Assembly: GCA_009746045.1 (NCBI GenBank)
Contig: RPFO01000348.1
Location: 1,372,301-1,436,300 of the forward strand
Source of the DNA: Mesostigma viride
Lineage: Eukaryota; Streptophyta; Mesostigmatophyceae; Mesostigmatales; Mesostigmataceae
DNA length: 64,000 bases
Direction: 5' to 3'
The position numbers were made by a program, and so were the translations under genes. This document shows, piece after piece, positions 1 to 10,300 of the stretch (the stretch's first letter is position 1; each line of letters begins with the position of its first letter). The notes under the pieces are model-generated. The model ran no database searches and had not been told where the DNA came from. It saw only the letters and a program-made list of their open reading frames with translations.

Positions 1-600
1 ACGCTCCCCTCAAGGGAAACGGAGACTTGATCAAGCCAAGCCTGGGCCGCCCCTGATTGTTCAAGCTCCCATGCAGACCGGCGGCCATCCAGTCGGCACA
101 GCCTGTATACGATGTAGTATAGTTACCCGCGTAGGTCTTTTGCTGTTTTTCATGAACACAGGCAAGGAAGACACTAGGACTGACGACAGTGGACACGCCG
201 CCGCGTGCCCCGGGGCAGGCGACAGTGGACGGCCTGGGCGGGGCAGACGAGGTCGCAGGCCTGCTGGATCCCAAGGTAAGAATCGACTGCACAGCCTGCA
301 CGAAGGGGAAGGGGTGACCAAGTCGGGGATGGCGCTGACGGCGCTGGGGACCAACCGGCGGATCTCCGCCCAGGCCTGAGCAACAGAGCCAAGGAAGGCG
401 GCGGGGGCGAGGCGAGCTAGGGGCGCGGGTGAGCCCACACCCGCCCATGCGGCAGGGGACTCAGGGTGGCCAAGCGCATGGAGTGAGCTGGCAGGCTATA
501 GGGCCGGAGAGGAGCACCTGCAAGGCGGCCTAGCTGAATGCGCTCGTTGTGGCCCTCGATTTGCGGCAAGCCGCGCCAAGTGCCGGGGGGGGGCGCCACG
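1..600 (-). mobile_element. LINE ORF2 fragment (RLE-type family), cut by window edge
   Basis: Read on the minus strand, the segment encodes a stretch beginning near ARLAPAAFLGSVAQAWAEIR that closely matches the middle of the ORF2 copy at 4140-4450 (ARLAPAAFLGSVAQSWAES). The low-coordinate end (about 1-60) matches the complement of 3360-3420, so the copy continues out of the window to the left. Several frames are needed to follow the similarity, so it is a decayed fragment. Similarity to the other copy is seen directly; the family assignment rests on the reverse-transcriptase and endonuclease-like motifs of that better copy. Confidence 0.7.
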
Positions 601-2404
601 GAGCCAGTGAACCACCCGCGGGTGAATATATATTCATTGAGAATGTTGTCTAATCACCAAGAAAATGTCCTCATATGAGGACATTTTTAAGCATGGATAC
701 CATTTGTAATAACTCACATATTTCAACATATCCATGGGTACGGCATGGAACCATGTTCATTTATGATATGTTCAAGAGTAGCAATGCTTAACATCCATGA
801 AATATGCTCATTGTATAATGGTTTGCGATTTATGAATGCAGGGGGGTCGCTACGCGAGTGACCAACAAGCACTCAAGTCAACAATATGCCCAGAAAGAAG
901 GCAGGGCCAGGTCATGGCTGGTCCTGAAAATGCACCCAAGGTGCCCACAACATGTCTACGTTACACCCTCGCTATCCTAGACCCTGCAGCCTGCCGGGGG
1001 GGGCCCAAAATGTAACTGGCAGCCAGGGACCATGGTGCAGGCCAAATAGCAGGTGTAAAGCTAGCTCAAAGCTAGCCCAGTCCAAAGAATGAAATAAGAA
1101 GCAAATACTTGCCAAGGTTAGGTCCATGATCGTTATTGGACGCTTGGCTGCCACCACGGTGCTCGACAATGATGCTGAAGCCTTCAATTATATATGAAGC
1201 AGATACTGCAAAGAGGCACAAATAGCAATACAAGCACAATGTAAGCATGACAAGCTCAAGTTTCCAAGCCAGTCTAGCTCACTTGGACATGAGGTTAAGC
1301 GTTAGAAACATATGGGCAACATCCCAGCAAGCCTTGAAAAAGTTTTCAGCAACAAGGCAGTATATGTGTTAAATCAAACTACCACATTGCAACTAAGCAC
1401 AGTGACTTCTACTTGCTGCTGTTTTGACGACGCAAGGCCGTTTACCTTTTCAGTGACACCACGGGAAAAGAAAGCATTACCCAGCAAACTTCCTTTAAGT
1501 TCTCCGGACATAGGCGTAATCACAACCACGACGTTGGGCATTGAAAAGAACCGGAATCATTAAGTCTGCGGGAGTAATAAGCTACGATACTCTTGACACG
1601 CTTGTTTAGAACGATGCGGTTGCGGATGACATCCGGAACCTTGTTCTTGACGTGCGCCCAGGCCGCCAGCTGCGCGGGACAGCTCAAGAAATATATATTA
1701 AAGGACGGTGACGCCCGGGAAGCACCCAGCCTTGCGGCAAAAGTAAAATATGGCTCGCGCTCGCCGTGGTTTTCGCCAGGCGTGACTGCGATATCACGAC
1801 GAAAAAATGGAGACTCTTTGACCCATCTAACTGCCCAGGTCCCTCTGTTGCCCGGGTCGCCCATTAACCCAGAAGCGTACCATAACCCATACTCGCGATA
1901 TCCGCAGCTACTGGGCGGAAAAAGAAATTGTAAAACCGAACTGCATACTGACCTATCATGCCATCTACGTAGCTTCCAGATTTTCTTCAACGATGCCAAA
2001 ATCCGTTCATGAACAATATTTTCGACATATACAAAGCAACTGCACGTCAAAAGCAGCATCTTCGAAATGACTAGATGATGATCTAAAGTTCTGTCTTCAT
2101 TCGGGGCAAAATAATGGCCTATAACGTTCAGGCAAGCCTCAGAACTGGAACGACCCCATAGCCGTCACTCGACAAAATACTCGATTACATTGCAGCGTTC
2201 TTGCTGTAGTAGGTACTTTTCCTCGCCTCATATTTTCCAGGTACGGTCGGCCCCTGTCGACCCCGGGGGCCTTGCGCGCTCAGTACCTATCCCAGTTTCG
2301 CGCCAAAACCCACCAGGGATCCTCAGGACCAACTTTGGCGCCAAAACCGCCCCCCTGACCCCCCCCGTCTCAAACGAGGACTATGTCCTCAAATGAGGAC
2401 ATTT
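601..2404. other. Anonymous region with two short palindromes
   Basis: No recognised gene. A perfect 26-bp palindrome lies at 662-687 (half-site AAAATGTCCTCAT), and a shorter related inverted repeat lies at 2384-2401 (TGTCCTCA / TGAGGACA). The two share the core TGTCCTCA..TGAGGACA, so they may be related termini of one element spanning about 660-2400, with no target duplication recognised. An open frame at 1520-2059 on the minus strand is listed separately. At 1130-1190 (minus) a short exon-like stretch FSIIVEHRGGSQASNNDHG is visible but cannot be assigned. Confidence 0.4.
1520..2059 (-). CDS. Uncertain ORF with hydrophobic N-terminus
   Basis: This 179-codon open frame starts MLLLTCSCFVYVENIV, which could be a short signal sequence, followed by a basic stretch (LKKIWKLRRWHD) and a mixed-composition body. 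I do not recognise a family. The opposite strand is also open over most of the interval (1593-2012), which lowers confidence in either. It lies inside the region bounded by the related palindromes at 662-687 and 2384-2401, so it could belong to a mobile element or be a single exon of an unrecognised gene. Confidence 0.2.
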   Translation of the reverse strand: MLLLTCSCFVYVENIVHERILASLKKIWKLRRWHDRSVCSSVLQFLFPPSSCGYREYGLWYASGLMGDPGNRGTWAVRWVKESPFFRRDIAVTPGENHGEREPYFTFAARLGASRASPSFNIYFLSCPAQLAAWAHVKNKVPDVIRNRIVLNKRVKSIVAYYSRRLNDSGSFQCPTSWL

Positions 2405-3435
2405 GGTTTTTGGACAATAGATTACGGAGGTAAGATAGGCATGCAACATAAGGAAAAACCCGATAACTGGGAGAATAACCCTGAAGAAATTAATAGTAGT
2501 CTGACACAGACATCCAAGGATCACGCCAGCTGCACAAGGTACAACTAACTATACATCACAAAACTACACGCAGCAACAGCGCTGCCGGCCCACCATGCAG
2601 GCCTGGAAGGGATCTAGACCGCATGGGTTGCGACAAAGTCGGCCCGGGTGCGGCGGAATAACACATCAGCCACGGTGCGAGTGAGGGCGAGTGACAGGCG
2701 CTGCCGCCAATACGAGGACCACGTGCGGGCCGACCACGGGGCGGTCTGACCCTCGAGGTCGAGGCGGTCTTCACGGCCCTGGCAGCACTCGTGGAAAAAC
2801 TCCGCTGTCTTGGGGCCCATGGCCCCGAACTCCTCAAGGACAAAGGGGATGACCCGGTGGGGCCCCACATTGCCGTAGGAGGCAAACTTGTCGCGCTCAG
2901 CCACAGCGGCAGCAGCGCCGGCATCCACAGCCGCCCGGAGGATGTGGCGACCGGAAAGCGGCCGAGCCACGGAGACATCGATGAGCAGGTGGCATGAACC
3001 CTGCCCGTCGTAGTCAAGCACGGTAATGTCGGGGCGGTGGTCGGGTGAGTAGAGGGCGGCCCCATCCGCGTCCTCGCACTTGATGGTGGAGTGGGGAAAG
3101 ACCGACCGAACCATGGCACACACCACCCGGAGGAGTCTGAGCGGTATGGAGATAGAGGAACCAGTTATGGTTCTGCTGGCCACCCATGCACGCGATGTAG
3201 TGCGTCCCAGTAGTATCCAGAGTGCTCAAGCCCGCAGCTGCCGCAGGACGCACCCGCCGTGATGAGAGGTTGCGGGGCAAAGAGCTGGTGGCGGAGAGCG
3301 ATGGCGTAAAGGGCCGGAACCAGCGTGAACAAAGGGCTCATGGGGAGGGCGCGCAGGAATGCGGACCCCACGCTCCCCTCAAGGGAAACGGAGTGAAGCC
3401 AAGCCTTCCCCTGATCGTTCAAGCTCGTGGGTGAA
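2405..3435 (-). mobile_element. 3' end of RLE-type LINE, ORF2 C-terminus and 3' UTR
   Basis: On the minus strand, 3183-2614 encodes the C-terminal endonuclease-like part of ORF2. It contains RPDITVLDYDGQG, then LLIDVSVARPL, then a lysine in ERDKFASYGNVG, and ends in RRTRADFVATHAV. The upstream part (3435-3170) carries the CGSCG half of a zinc knuckle, disrupted by frameshifts. The 3' UTR ends near 2411 with a sequence (CTTATGTTGCATGCC then ACCTCCGTAAT) that recurs at the end of the copies near 6640-6690 and 31835-31890. Stops and shifts show it is inactive. Confidence 0.75.
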
Positions 3436-5590
3436 TATATATAGGGGGCTACGGCCAGCCCGGCCAACTTGTTCACATCATGGAGGACGGCACTCGCGGC
3501 GGCCTGCTGTCGCGGTCGGGCACCCAGCAAGGGGACCCCCTGGGACCCCTGTACTTTGCCGCCCCCCTCCAGGGTTGCCTCCAAGCGGTCCATGCTGCCC
3601 ACCCGGCGGTCGCTATTCAGGCCTACTTGGATGATATCTACCTTCTGGGCCCTGTGCCGGACACCACCGCGGCTCTGCTGGCACTGCAGACCGCGGTGGC
3701 CGACATCAACCTCCAGTTGACCCTGGCCAAGTGCGCGGTGTACTCGCCCCAAGGTGATTGCTCCGGCTTTCCGCCCCAGCTCTTGGGCCGGGACGAGCGC
3801 CTCCATGGGTTGGATGTCCTCGGCGTTCCGGTTGGCGACCCCGCGTTTGTCATCGATGCGCTGCGGGCCGCCCTCGAGGCACGCACTGAGGTACTGCCCT
3901 TGATTGCGCGCCTTCATGATTCGCAGACCAAGGGTCTGCTTCTGTGGTTTTGCGCTCACCCTCGCGTCGTTCACTGGCTCCGGGGCGCTCTTCCGGCTCA
4001 GGTCCGGCTGGCTGCCGAGGGCCACGACGAACGCATCCAGTCGGCCTTGGCGCAGCTGGTCCCGCCGGGGCCCCGACCTCCCGCCACATGCTATTCGCAT
4101 TGCCTCCCTGCCTGCACGGATGGGTGGCTGCGGTCTGACTCGTGCCGCCCGGCTGGCCCCGGCAGCATTTTTGGGCTCCGTCGCTCAGTCGTGGGCGGAA
4201 AGCTGCCGGCTCCTGCCCCTTTTGGCAACGGCAGCGCCTGACCTCCTGGACCCCAGCAGCCCTTTGCCCTTCGTCACCGCCATCCAGGAGGCCTATGCTG
4301 AGATCCAGCAGGCCTGTTCTCCCGTCCGTGCCGCTCAGGCGGTACAGCGCCACCTCCCTCGCGGCACTCCCTCGGTCGCCTCCGTTCAATCTCCCGCCGC
4401 ATTCCCTGCTCGCGTCATCGATAAACACCAGAAAACCTACGCGGGTATTCTGCACACGGCTGATTGGATTGCTCTTTTCGCGGACCTCAACGCCCAGGGA
4501 CGTGCGTGGCTGTTCTCGCTTTCCTTGCGGAGTGTGGGCTCGGCGTACCTTCGTGCTCTTCCCATGGCCCCCCCATTCGCCTTGGCTCCCAGCCACTACT
4601 CGGTGGCGCTCCGGCACCAGCTATTTGCCCCGCAGCCTCTTGTTCCGGCCGGGCGGCCTTGTGGTAGCTGTGGGCAGCCGCTGGATCCCACGGGGACTCA
4701 CTACCTTGCCTGCATGGGGGGCCAACAGAATCAGAATTGGTATTTGTATTTGCACACTGTCCTCCTGACGGTGGTGCTCGCCATGATTCGGTCGGTTTTC
4801 CCCCACGCGAACATCCGGTCCGAGGATGCGGATGGCGCTGCCTTCTATTCCCCCAACCACCGGCCTGACATCGTGGTGCTGGACTTTGAGGGGGGTGGCC
4901 GGCATCTGCTTATTGACGTTTCGGTGGCGCGGCCCTTGGCTCTTAGCCACGTGGCTGGGGCCTCCCTCACGGCAGGTTACACGGCGGACCGGGCGGAGCG
5001 GGCCAAGCTCCTGGCCTACGGCGACGTCGGGCACCATCGCGTGGTGCCCTTTGTCCTGGAGGAGTTTGGGGCCATGGGGCCCCTGACCTCCGCCTTCTTC
5101 AAGGAGTGTTGCCGGCTCCGGGAGGACCGGCTGGACCTGGAGGGCCAGCGGGCCCCATGGTCGGCGCGGACCTGGACGTCATATTGGCGTCAGCGCTTGT
5201 CGGTGGCGCTGACTCGGGCCATGGCTGACATCATGCTCCGCCGTACGCGGGCTGATTTTGCGGTGCAGCAGGGCTATTAGGTTCCTCCCGTTAGGCGTTT
5301 CCATTGGTCTTATCGTAGTATAGAGCTTTGACATGGCTCTGTATATAGGTTTATAGCTGGGCGTTTGCTTTGGTTTTAGTGATTTCACTCTGCTGTAAGT
5401 ATAATTATATTTTTAATATATATAGGATCGATTTATCATTCTAGCTCAATGAATATAGTAGTATATAGGATCGATTGTCCCATGCTGGCTGTAGTTGTTT
5501 TGTCGTGGTATCTCTTGTAATTAGCGTTGGCTTTGTTTATTTTTACGTGGGGGCCTTTACTCTGATGTAAGTATTCATATTTTTAAATAT
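3436..5590 (+). mobile_element. 5'-truncated RLE-type LINE copy with ORF2 and AT-rich 3' UTR
   Basis: The copy begins inside the reverse-transcriptase domain and runs through the ORF2 stop at 5278-5280 into a 3' UTR of about 300 bp. The UTR contains two diverged versions of a block ending CTGCTGTAAGTAT / CTGATGTAAGTAT with following A/T runs (about 5300-5430 and 5500-5600). Loss of the 5' part is the usual outcome of target-primed reverse transcription. It lies head-to-head with the minus-strand copy at 2405-3435, and both share the junction sequence GGGTGAATATATAT, also seen at 620. Confidence 0.75.
3480..5280 (+). pseudogene. LINE ORF2 C-terminal half: RT, zinc knuckle, restriction-like endonuclease
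   Basis: The first frame (3480 to about 4080) contains RSGTQQGDPLGPLYFA, the conserved QGxPLxP block of reverse transcriptases, and AYLDDIYLLG, the YxDD catalytic block. The continuation is in another frame (to 5280), so a 1-nt-type frameshift lies near 4050-4085. Downstream are a CX2CX9HX3C zinc knuckle (CGSCG..THYLAC), then RPDIVVLDFEGGG and LLIDVSVARP with a later lysine. This is the PD..D..K layout of the restriction-like endonuclease (RLE) found in R2-type and some algal LINEs. In life it would nick target DNA and prime cDNA synthesis; this copy is truncated and frameshifted. I cannot tell whether an apurinic-type endonuclease was present in the missing 5' part. Confidence 0.75.
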
Positions 5591-5660
5591 ATAGTACAGT
5601 GGATGCCTGCGCTGCTGCCGCCGTGGCTGCGCGCGACAAGTTTGCCTCCTACGGCAATGT

Positions 5661-6201
5661 ATCATCTCTGTATATCAGGGTATGCCTCGTATTTCGGACG
5701 AGATTAGGCAGCGTAGGATAGCATTTGTAGCACATCTTGCTCGCACCAGCCAGGTTGACACCACCCTTGGTCTGGCCAGCCCCCAGCGGCTCGGCCAACC
5801 AGCCTGGCGGCATATTATCTTGACCTGGCCTGGCCCCAATGACATTCCCAGGAAGCTAGGTGAACCTGCCATGAACTACACCCGGATGTTGCTGGCCGAC
5901 CTAGTGGTCCCAGCTCAGTTTGAGCACCGCATCCACTCCCTCTCCCTTCTTTGGACTTCCATGCAGAACAAGAAGAGGTGGCAGAAGATTGTCCAGGCTC
6001 ACACGCCAGCCCCTGTGGGCAAGCCACCCCCCCCCAAGAGGAAGGGGCGTTTTTGCTGAGTAGTGTAGTTAGGATTTTCTAGACTAGATAGCTTAGAGTT
6101 AGGTTAGTTCGATTACGCGGCTTCTCCCACCTCCACCCATCCAACATGGAATATGTGCTACATGACCTCCCAACGGAGGCATGTTACAATTTAATTTAAT
6201 T
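5661..6201 (+). mobile_element. Nested LINE 3' fragment with 11-bp target-site duplication
   Basis: The insertion is flanked by TACGGCAATGT at 5650-5660 and 6202-6212. Both copies derive from a single site in the host LINE, so this is a true target-site duplication. The insert carries the tail of another reverse-transcriptase ORF (5682-6059) and ends in a (TTTAA)-rich tail, ACAATTTAATTTAATT. Short insert, 5' truncation and simple-sequence tail all fit target-primed reverse transcription. Confidence 0.85.
5682..6059 (+). CDS. C-terminal tail of a second RT lineage (remnant)
   Basis: The 125-residue open frame contains PRISDEIRQRRIAFVAHLAR and, later, a TYxxxLxxDL-like stretch (NYTRMLLADL) before a basic end (PPPPKRKGRFC). 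This resembles the RxRRLxxAGH..W..RGRP..TY..LL.D tail found at the C-terminus of many non-LTR reverse transcriptases. No catalytic RT motif remains. It lies inside the 541-bp nested insertion, so it is a remnant and not a host gene. The lineage differs from the RLE-type ORF2 copies, which lack this tail. Confidence 0.6.
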   Translation: MPRISDEIRQRRIAFVAHLARTSQVDTTLGLASPQRLGQPAWRHIILTWPGPNDIPRKLGEPAMNYTRMLLADLVVPAQFEHRIHSLSLLWTSMQNKKRWQKIVQAHTPAPVGKPPPPKRKGRFC

Positions 6202-6636
6202 TACGGCAATGTGGGGCCCCACGGTCGGGTCATCCCATTTGTCCTTGAGGAGTTTGGGGCCATGGGCCCCAAGACGGCGGAGTATTTCCACGAATGCTGC
6301 CAGCGCCGTGAAGACCGCCTCGACCTCGAGGGTGAGACCGCGGCCCCGTGCTCTGCCCGCACATGGTCCTCGTATTGGCGGCAGCGCCTGTCCCGCGCGC
6401 CCTCACTCGCACAATGGCTGATGTGTTATTCCGCCGCACCCGGGCCGACTTTGTCGCGACCCATGCGGTCTAGATCCCTCCCAGGCCTGGTGGGCGCCGG
6501 CAGCGATGTTGCTGCATGTCGTAGTTTTGTGATATGTAGTTAGTTGTACCTGGTGCAGCTGGCGTGATCCTTGCATGCCCGTACGTGTCAGCTTAGCATA
6601 CTATTATTTTCTTTAGGGTTCTTCTCCTTTTCGGGT

Positions 6637-6753
6637 TTTTCCTTATGTTGCATGCCAATCTCACCTCCGCAATTTATCATTCTCAATGCATACTATATAT
6701 TCATTGAGAATGATAAATTACGGAGGTGAGATTGGCATGCAACATAAGGAAAA
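6637..6753. repeat. 52-bp inverted repeat of LINE 3' ends
   Basis: Arms 6637-6688 and 6702-6753 are reverse complements over 52 bp with one mismatch, separated by 13 bp. Each arm is the terminal part of the RLE-type LINE 3' UTR (CTTATGTTGCATGCC..), so two LINE 3' termini meet tail-to-tail here. A hairpin of this size could also template a snap-back event. Confidence 0.9.
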
Positions 6754-6814
6754 CCCCCGTACTATATGTAGTACAAATAAATAATACAATTAATAATATT
6801 ATTTGTATTATTCA

Positions 6815-6851
6815 GTTACGTGTAATATAATAATATTACACGTAACTGCGT
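6815..6851. repeat. Palindrome carrying the ACGTAACTG dispersed motif
   Basis: The sequence CAGTTACGTGTAATA is followed by its complement TATTACACGTAACTG around a short centre. The arm end ACGTAACTGCGTCA is the same dispersed motif found at 29340, 31910, 32165, 46190 and 53460. The remaining interval, 6852-7364, shows no gene. Confidence 0.75.
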
Positions 6852-7364
6852 CATTAATTTACATACCTAGCTCATGTGATACAGTAAGGCCGGCTATGAT
6901 ACAAAGTTACATTATATTATAATAACATGATTCCGTTCCTAGACCAGTCTGTGGGGGCTCCGCATGTGACCCAGCTTGGCATTCATAGCGATTCGGGCCG
7001 CGGTGACCACAACCCTGAGGACTCTTGCAGTCACGTGTACGTTGAAATTGAAATGACTCCATTGGGAGATCATGCAGCATGTATTCCAGGGCTGATGGAG
7101 GTGGGTGGGAACTGAGCCGCGAAAAACTAGCTAACTCTAATCTAACCTACAAAATGGCTATGTTGACTATGAATTCAGCCCTGATTTATTCCTATGCCAA
7201 TGATGTGAGCTGCAGCAACAACCGGGTGTAATGCTTGACTCGGGCTGTCCAAGGATATTGGCACGCTTCCGGTCCCGACCTATGGGTCACATCTGTAATC
7301 ATCACCACACTCAAGGCTCATCAAGCATAGTGGACCGTGTCCTGACTACTGAATGTATCTCAGG

Positions 7365-10300
7365 TCAAGACGACTCGGCATCGTCATCATCATTTTCAGC
7401 GTCCTGCCCCGAGACATGGCTCGTCGCCTCATCATCGTCCTTGTCAGCGTCCCCATCGGAGCCCTGGCCATCCGCGTCGTTGTGGTTGGCCTCCCGCGTG
7501 CTCCCGTTCTGCTGCGAGCTGGACGTCCCCTCCGCCTTCTTCTTGGCCGGGCCCTGCGTCAGGCTATACTTTCCTTTCCCCTTGCCCTTGCCCGCGTCGT
7601 CTTCCTCTTCCTCATCTCCCTCCCCTTCCTCCTCCTCCTCGTCACTGTACTCCTCGTCTTCATAGTCCTCCTCCTCCTCGTCGGCCTCCTCGTCGTGCTC
7701 TTCCTCCTCCCCTTCTCCGTCCGAGTGAACGTCGTCGCCTTCGGCCCCACCCATGCCGCGCGTGCCCTTGCGCGATCGCTTGCCGACCTGCGGGGAACGC
7801 AGAGGCGGCGCAGGACAGGCATGGGTCACGACAAACAAAGGGGGCATGGTCATCAACCAAGACTTCAGTAGATTTACCAAGACTTACTAAAAATGACTTA
7901 CTACAGATGACCAAGACTTACCCTAAAAGATTTCTCTGTTGCCGACTACGTAAGAGATGTGGCCCATATGGACACAGCAGCAGGCGGCAGCATGAACAAC
8001 AAGAGGAGAAAGCCGATAGACAACCATCGCAACCCATCATTTGTGCAGCACAGGTCGCGCGCGGGGAACACAAGATGTGATACAAGACATCGGCAACACA
8101 GTCTTGCCACCGACACTTCCGTCAAAAGGAGCTATTTTACTGCCACCGACCATCAGTCGCAACTACTGTGATCCAAAGCCAGCCAGAACCAGCTCCCTCA
8201 TCTACTTCTAGACAAGCTTTCTAGAAGCGATGCCACAGTGGAGATAACGGAATCATAAATAGCATATTTGTGGGTGTGTTTCTTAGCCATTCATCTCATG
8301 GCCAGTTGTGCAAAAACAATTCTAGCCACCGAGACAAGTCCCGGCTCCTCTGCTCCCACCTGCACCACGACAGCTCGGGCTCGAGCCCATGTAAAACGTA
8401 GCCTATGTAGCCACAACCCTGTGAGAATAGCCTGCTGAGCCAACGCTACTGCGGCATAAGATATGAATCAAACACTATTCAGGCCATTCGCTGTATTTTC
8501 TTCTTGTCAGTTCTTTTTGTCGGCATTCGACCCATCCGATGCGCCGCTCATGAAACATGCCATGTGCTTTGCTGACTGCCTAGCGCCCTGTCCCCGCCCA
8601 TCAAGCTATGCAGGGCCGCCCCAATATTGGGTGAGGTAGATTATTATTACTACCCCTTCGCAAGTCAAACCTATTAGTGTTGGATTCCAATTCTCTAGCA
8701 CCACTTTTTTTTCCAGTACTATTTCTAGTAGTCTAACATAAACTTGGGCTTTGTGGGACAGGTGTCTTGATGAGGCAGCCCCTTGGTGACTTGGCCATGC
8801 ATTGGCCAGCCCAGCATGACGGTCCCACCGCTTCAAAACGCACCACAACTTTTCGACGCGGCTAGATACCGGCTGCATCGCTCGCTTGAAAAATGCAGTT
8901 CCTCACCTTGAGCTTACGAAGCGCGTTTCTAAAGAGGTGGGAGAGCAAATTCAGTACTAGTGTAGCCACCCACCTTGAGCTTGATGGTGATTTTCTTCTC
9001 GACGCCGATCCAGCAGTCGGAGATGACGTGCAGCTGCGCATGCACTCGGGGCAAGGGAAGAGAGCCACACAGCGAGTGAGCAGCGGAACCCGTGCGCTAG
9101 CAGGGGAGCAAGCAAGTGAGCCAGCGAGCGGGCACGCATGTGAGCGAGCGAATCACTGGCCACATGCGCAAGTAAGCAGGTGGATGAGGGAGAAAGTGGG
9201 CACAGAGGGCAAGCGAGCACGGCTGGAGTGCTTGCGCACACCCAAGGGGCAGGCATAAACACAAGGGGGGGGATAAGACCTATAACATCATCATATCATA
9301 AGGAGATAAGACTCCCAAACAAAGCTCGGCTATCTGCGGAGAAGGAAAGAAAAAAAAAAGAAGAAACGTTGTTTTCAAGAGGAAAAAAAGAAAAGGCGTC
9401 TTCATGCTTCAAGGGCAAATCGTGTTCCTCCTCTTCAAGGGCAAATCGTGTTCCTCCTCTTCAAGGGCAAATCGTGTTCCTCCTCTTCAAGGGCAAATCG
9501 TGTTCCTCCTCTTCAAGGGCAAATCGTGTTCCTCCTGAGCTCTTCTTCTCACCGTGAGCATGAAGGGCCGCGACTCCCCGAGGGAGGCGGGTGCCAGGAA
9601 CTTAGCCTCCTGCAGCCGATATCCCGCCTTCACCTTGGCCAGCACGTCCGCGGGCGTACGCGCCGACTCCAGCAGGTAGCTGGCTGCCTCGTCTGGTTTC
9701 ATCTGCGTCCACCAGTAGGCAGAGGGTGGCCAGTAGGGTGGGGGTGGGGGTGGCAGGGGGTTGGCAGTTAGGGGTGGGGGGGGTGGCCGGGGGTGGCCAG
9801 TAGGGGCAAGATGAACTGGAAATGACGATGGGAACAATGGTCAGGGAATATTCTGATTGCGGAAACAATGGTCAGGAAAATACAATTGGGAACAAAGGTC
9901 AGGGAGCAACGACAAAGGAACAGTGATCGGGCAAGGACCGTTGGGTGGCAAGGGTAGGCCGTGATGATGGGACGACAACACCTGCGGGTTGGGTAGCGAG
10001 GGTAGGCCGTGATGATGGGACGACAACACCTGCGGGTTGGGTAGCGAGGGTAGGCCGTGATGATGGGACGACAACACCCGCGGGTTGGGTAGCGAGGGTA
10101 GGCCGTGATGATGGGACGACAACACCTGCGGGTTGGGTGGCGAGGGTAGGCCGTGATGATGGGACGACAACACCTGCGGGTTGGGTAGCGAGGGTAGGCC
10201 GTGATGATGGGACGACAACACCTGCGGGTTGGGTAGCGAGGGTAGGCCGTGATGATGGGACGACAACACCTGCGGGTTGGGTAGCGAGGGTAGGCCGTGA

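Larger units (their letters stand above)
5591..6715 (+). mobile_element. RLE-type LINE fragment split by a nested insertion
   Basis: The segment 5597-5660 reads as the helix before the conserved ARDKFASYGNV. The same reading resumes at 6202 with YGNVGPHGRVIPFVLEEFG and ends at about 6470 in TFVATHAV-like sequence, followed by the family 3' UTR to about 6700. The coding part is frameshifted. The interruption is precisely the 541 bp at 5661-6201, bounded by the same 11 bp on both sides. Confidence 0.8.

Noticed and set aside
2556-3183. Host gene on the minus strand
   Set aside because: The sequence matches the LINE ORF2 C-terminus of other copies and shares their 3' UTR.
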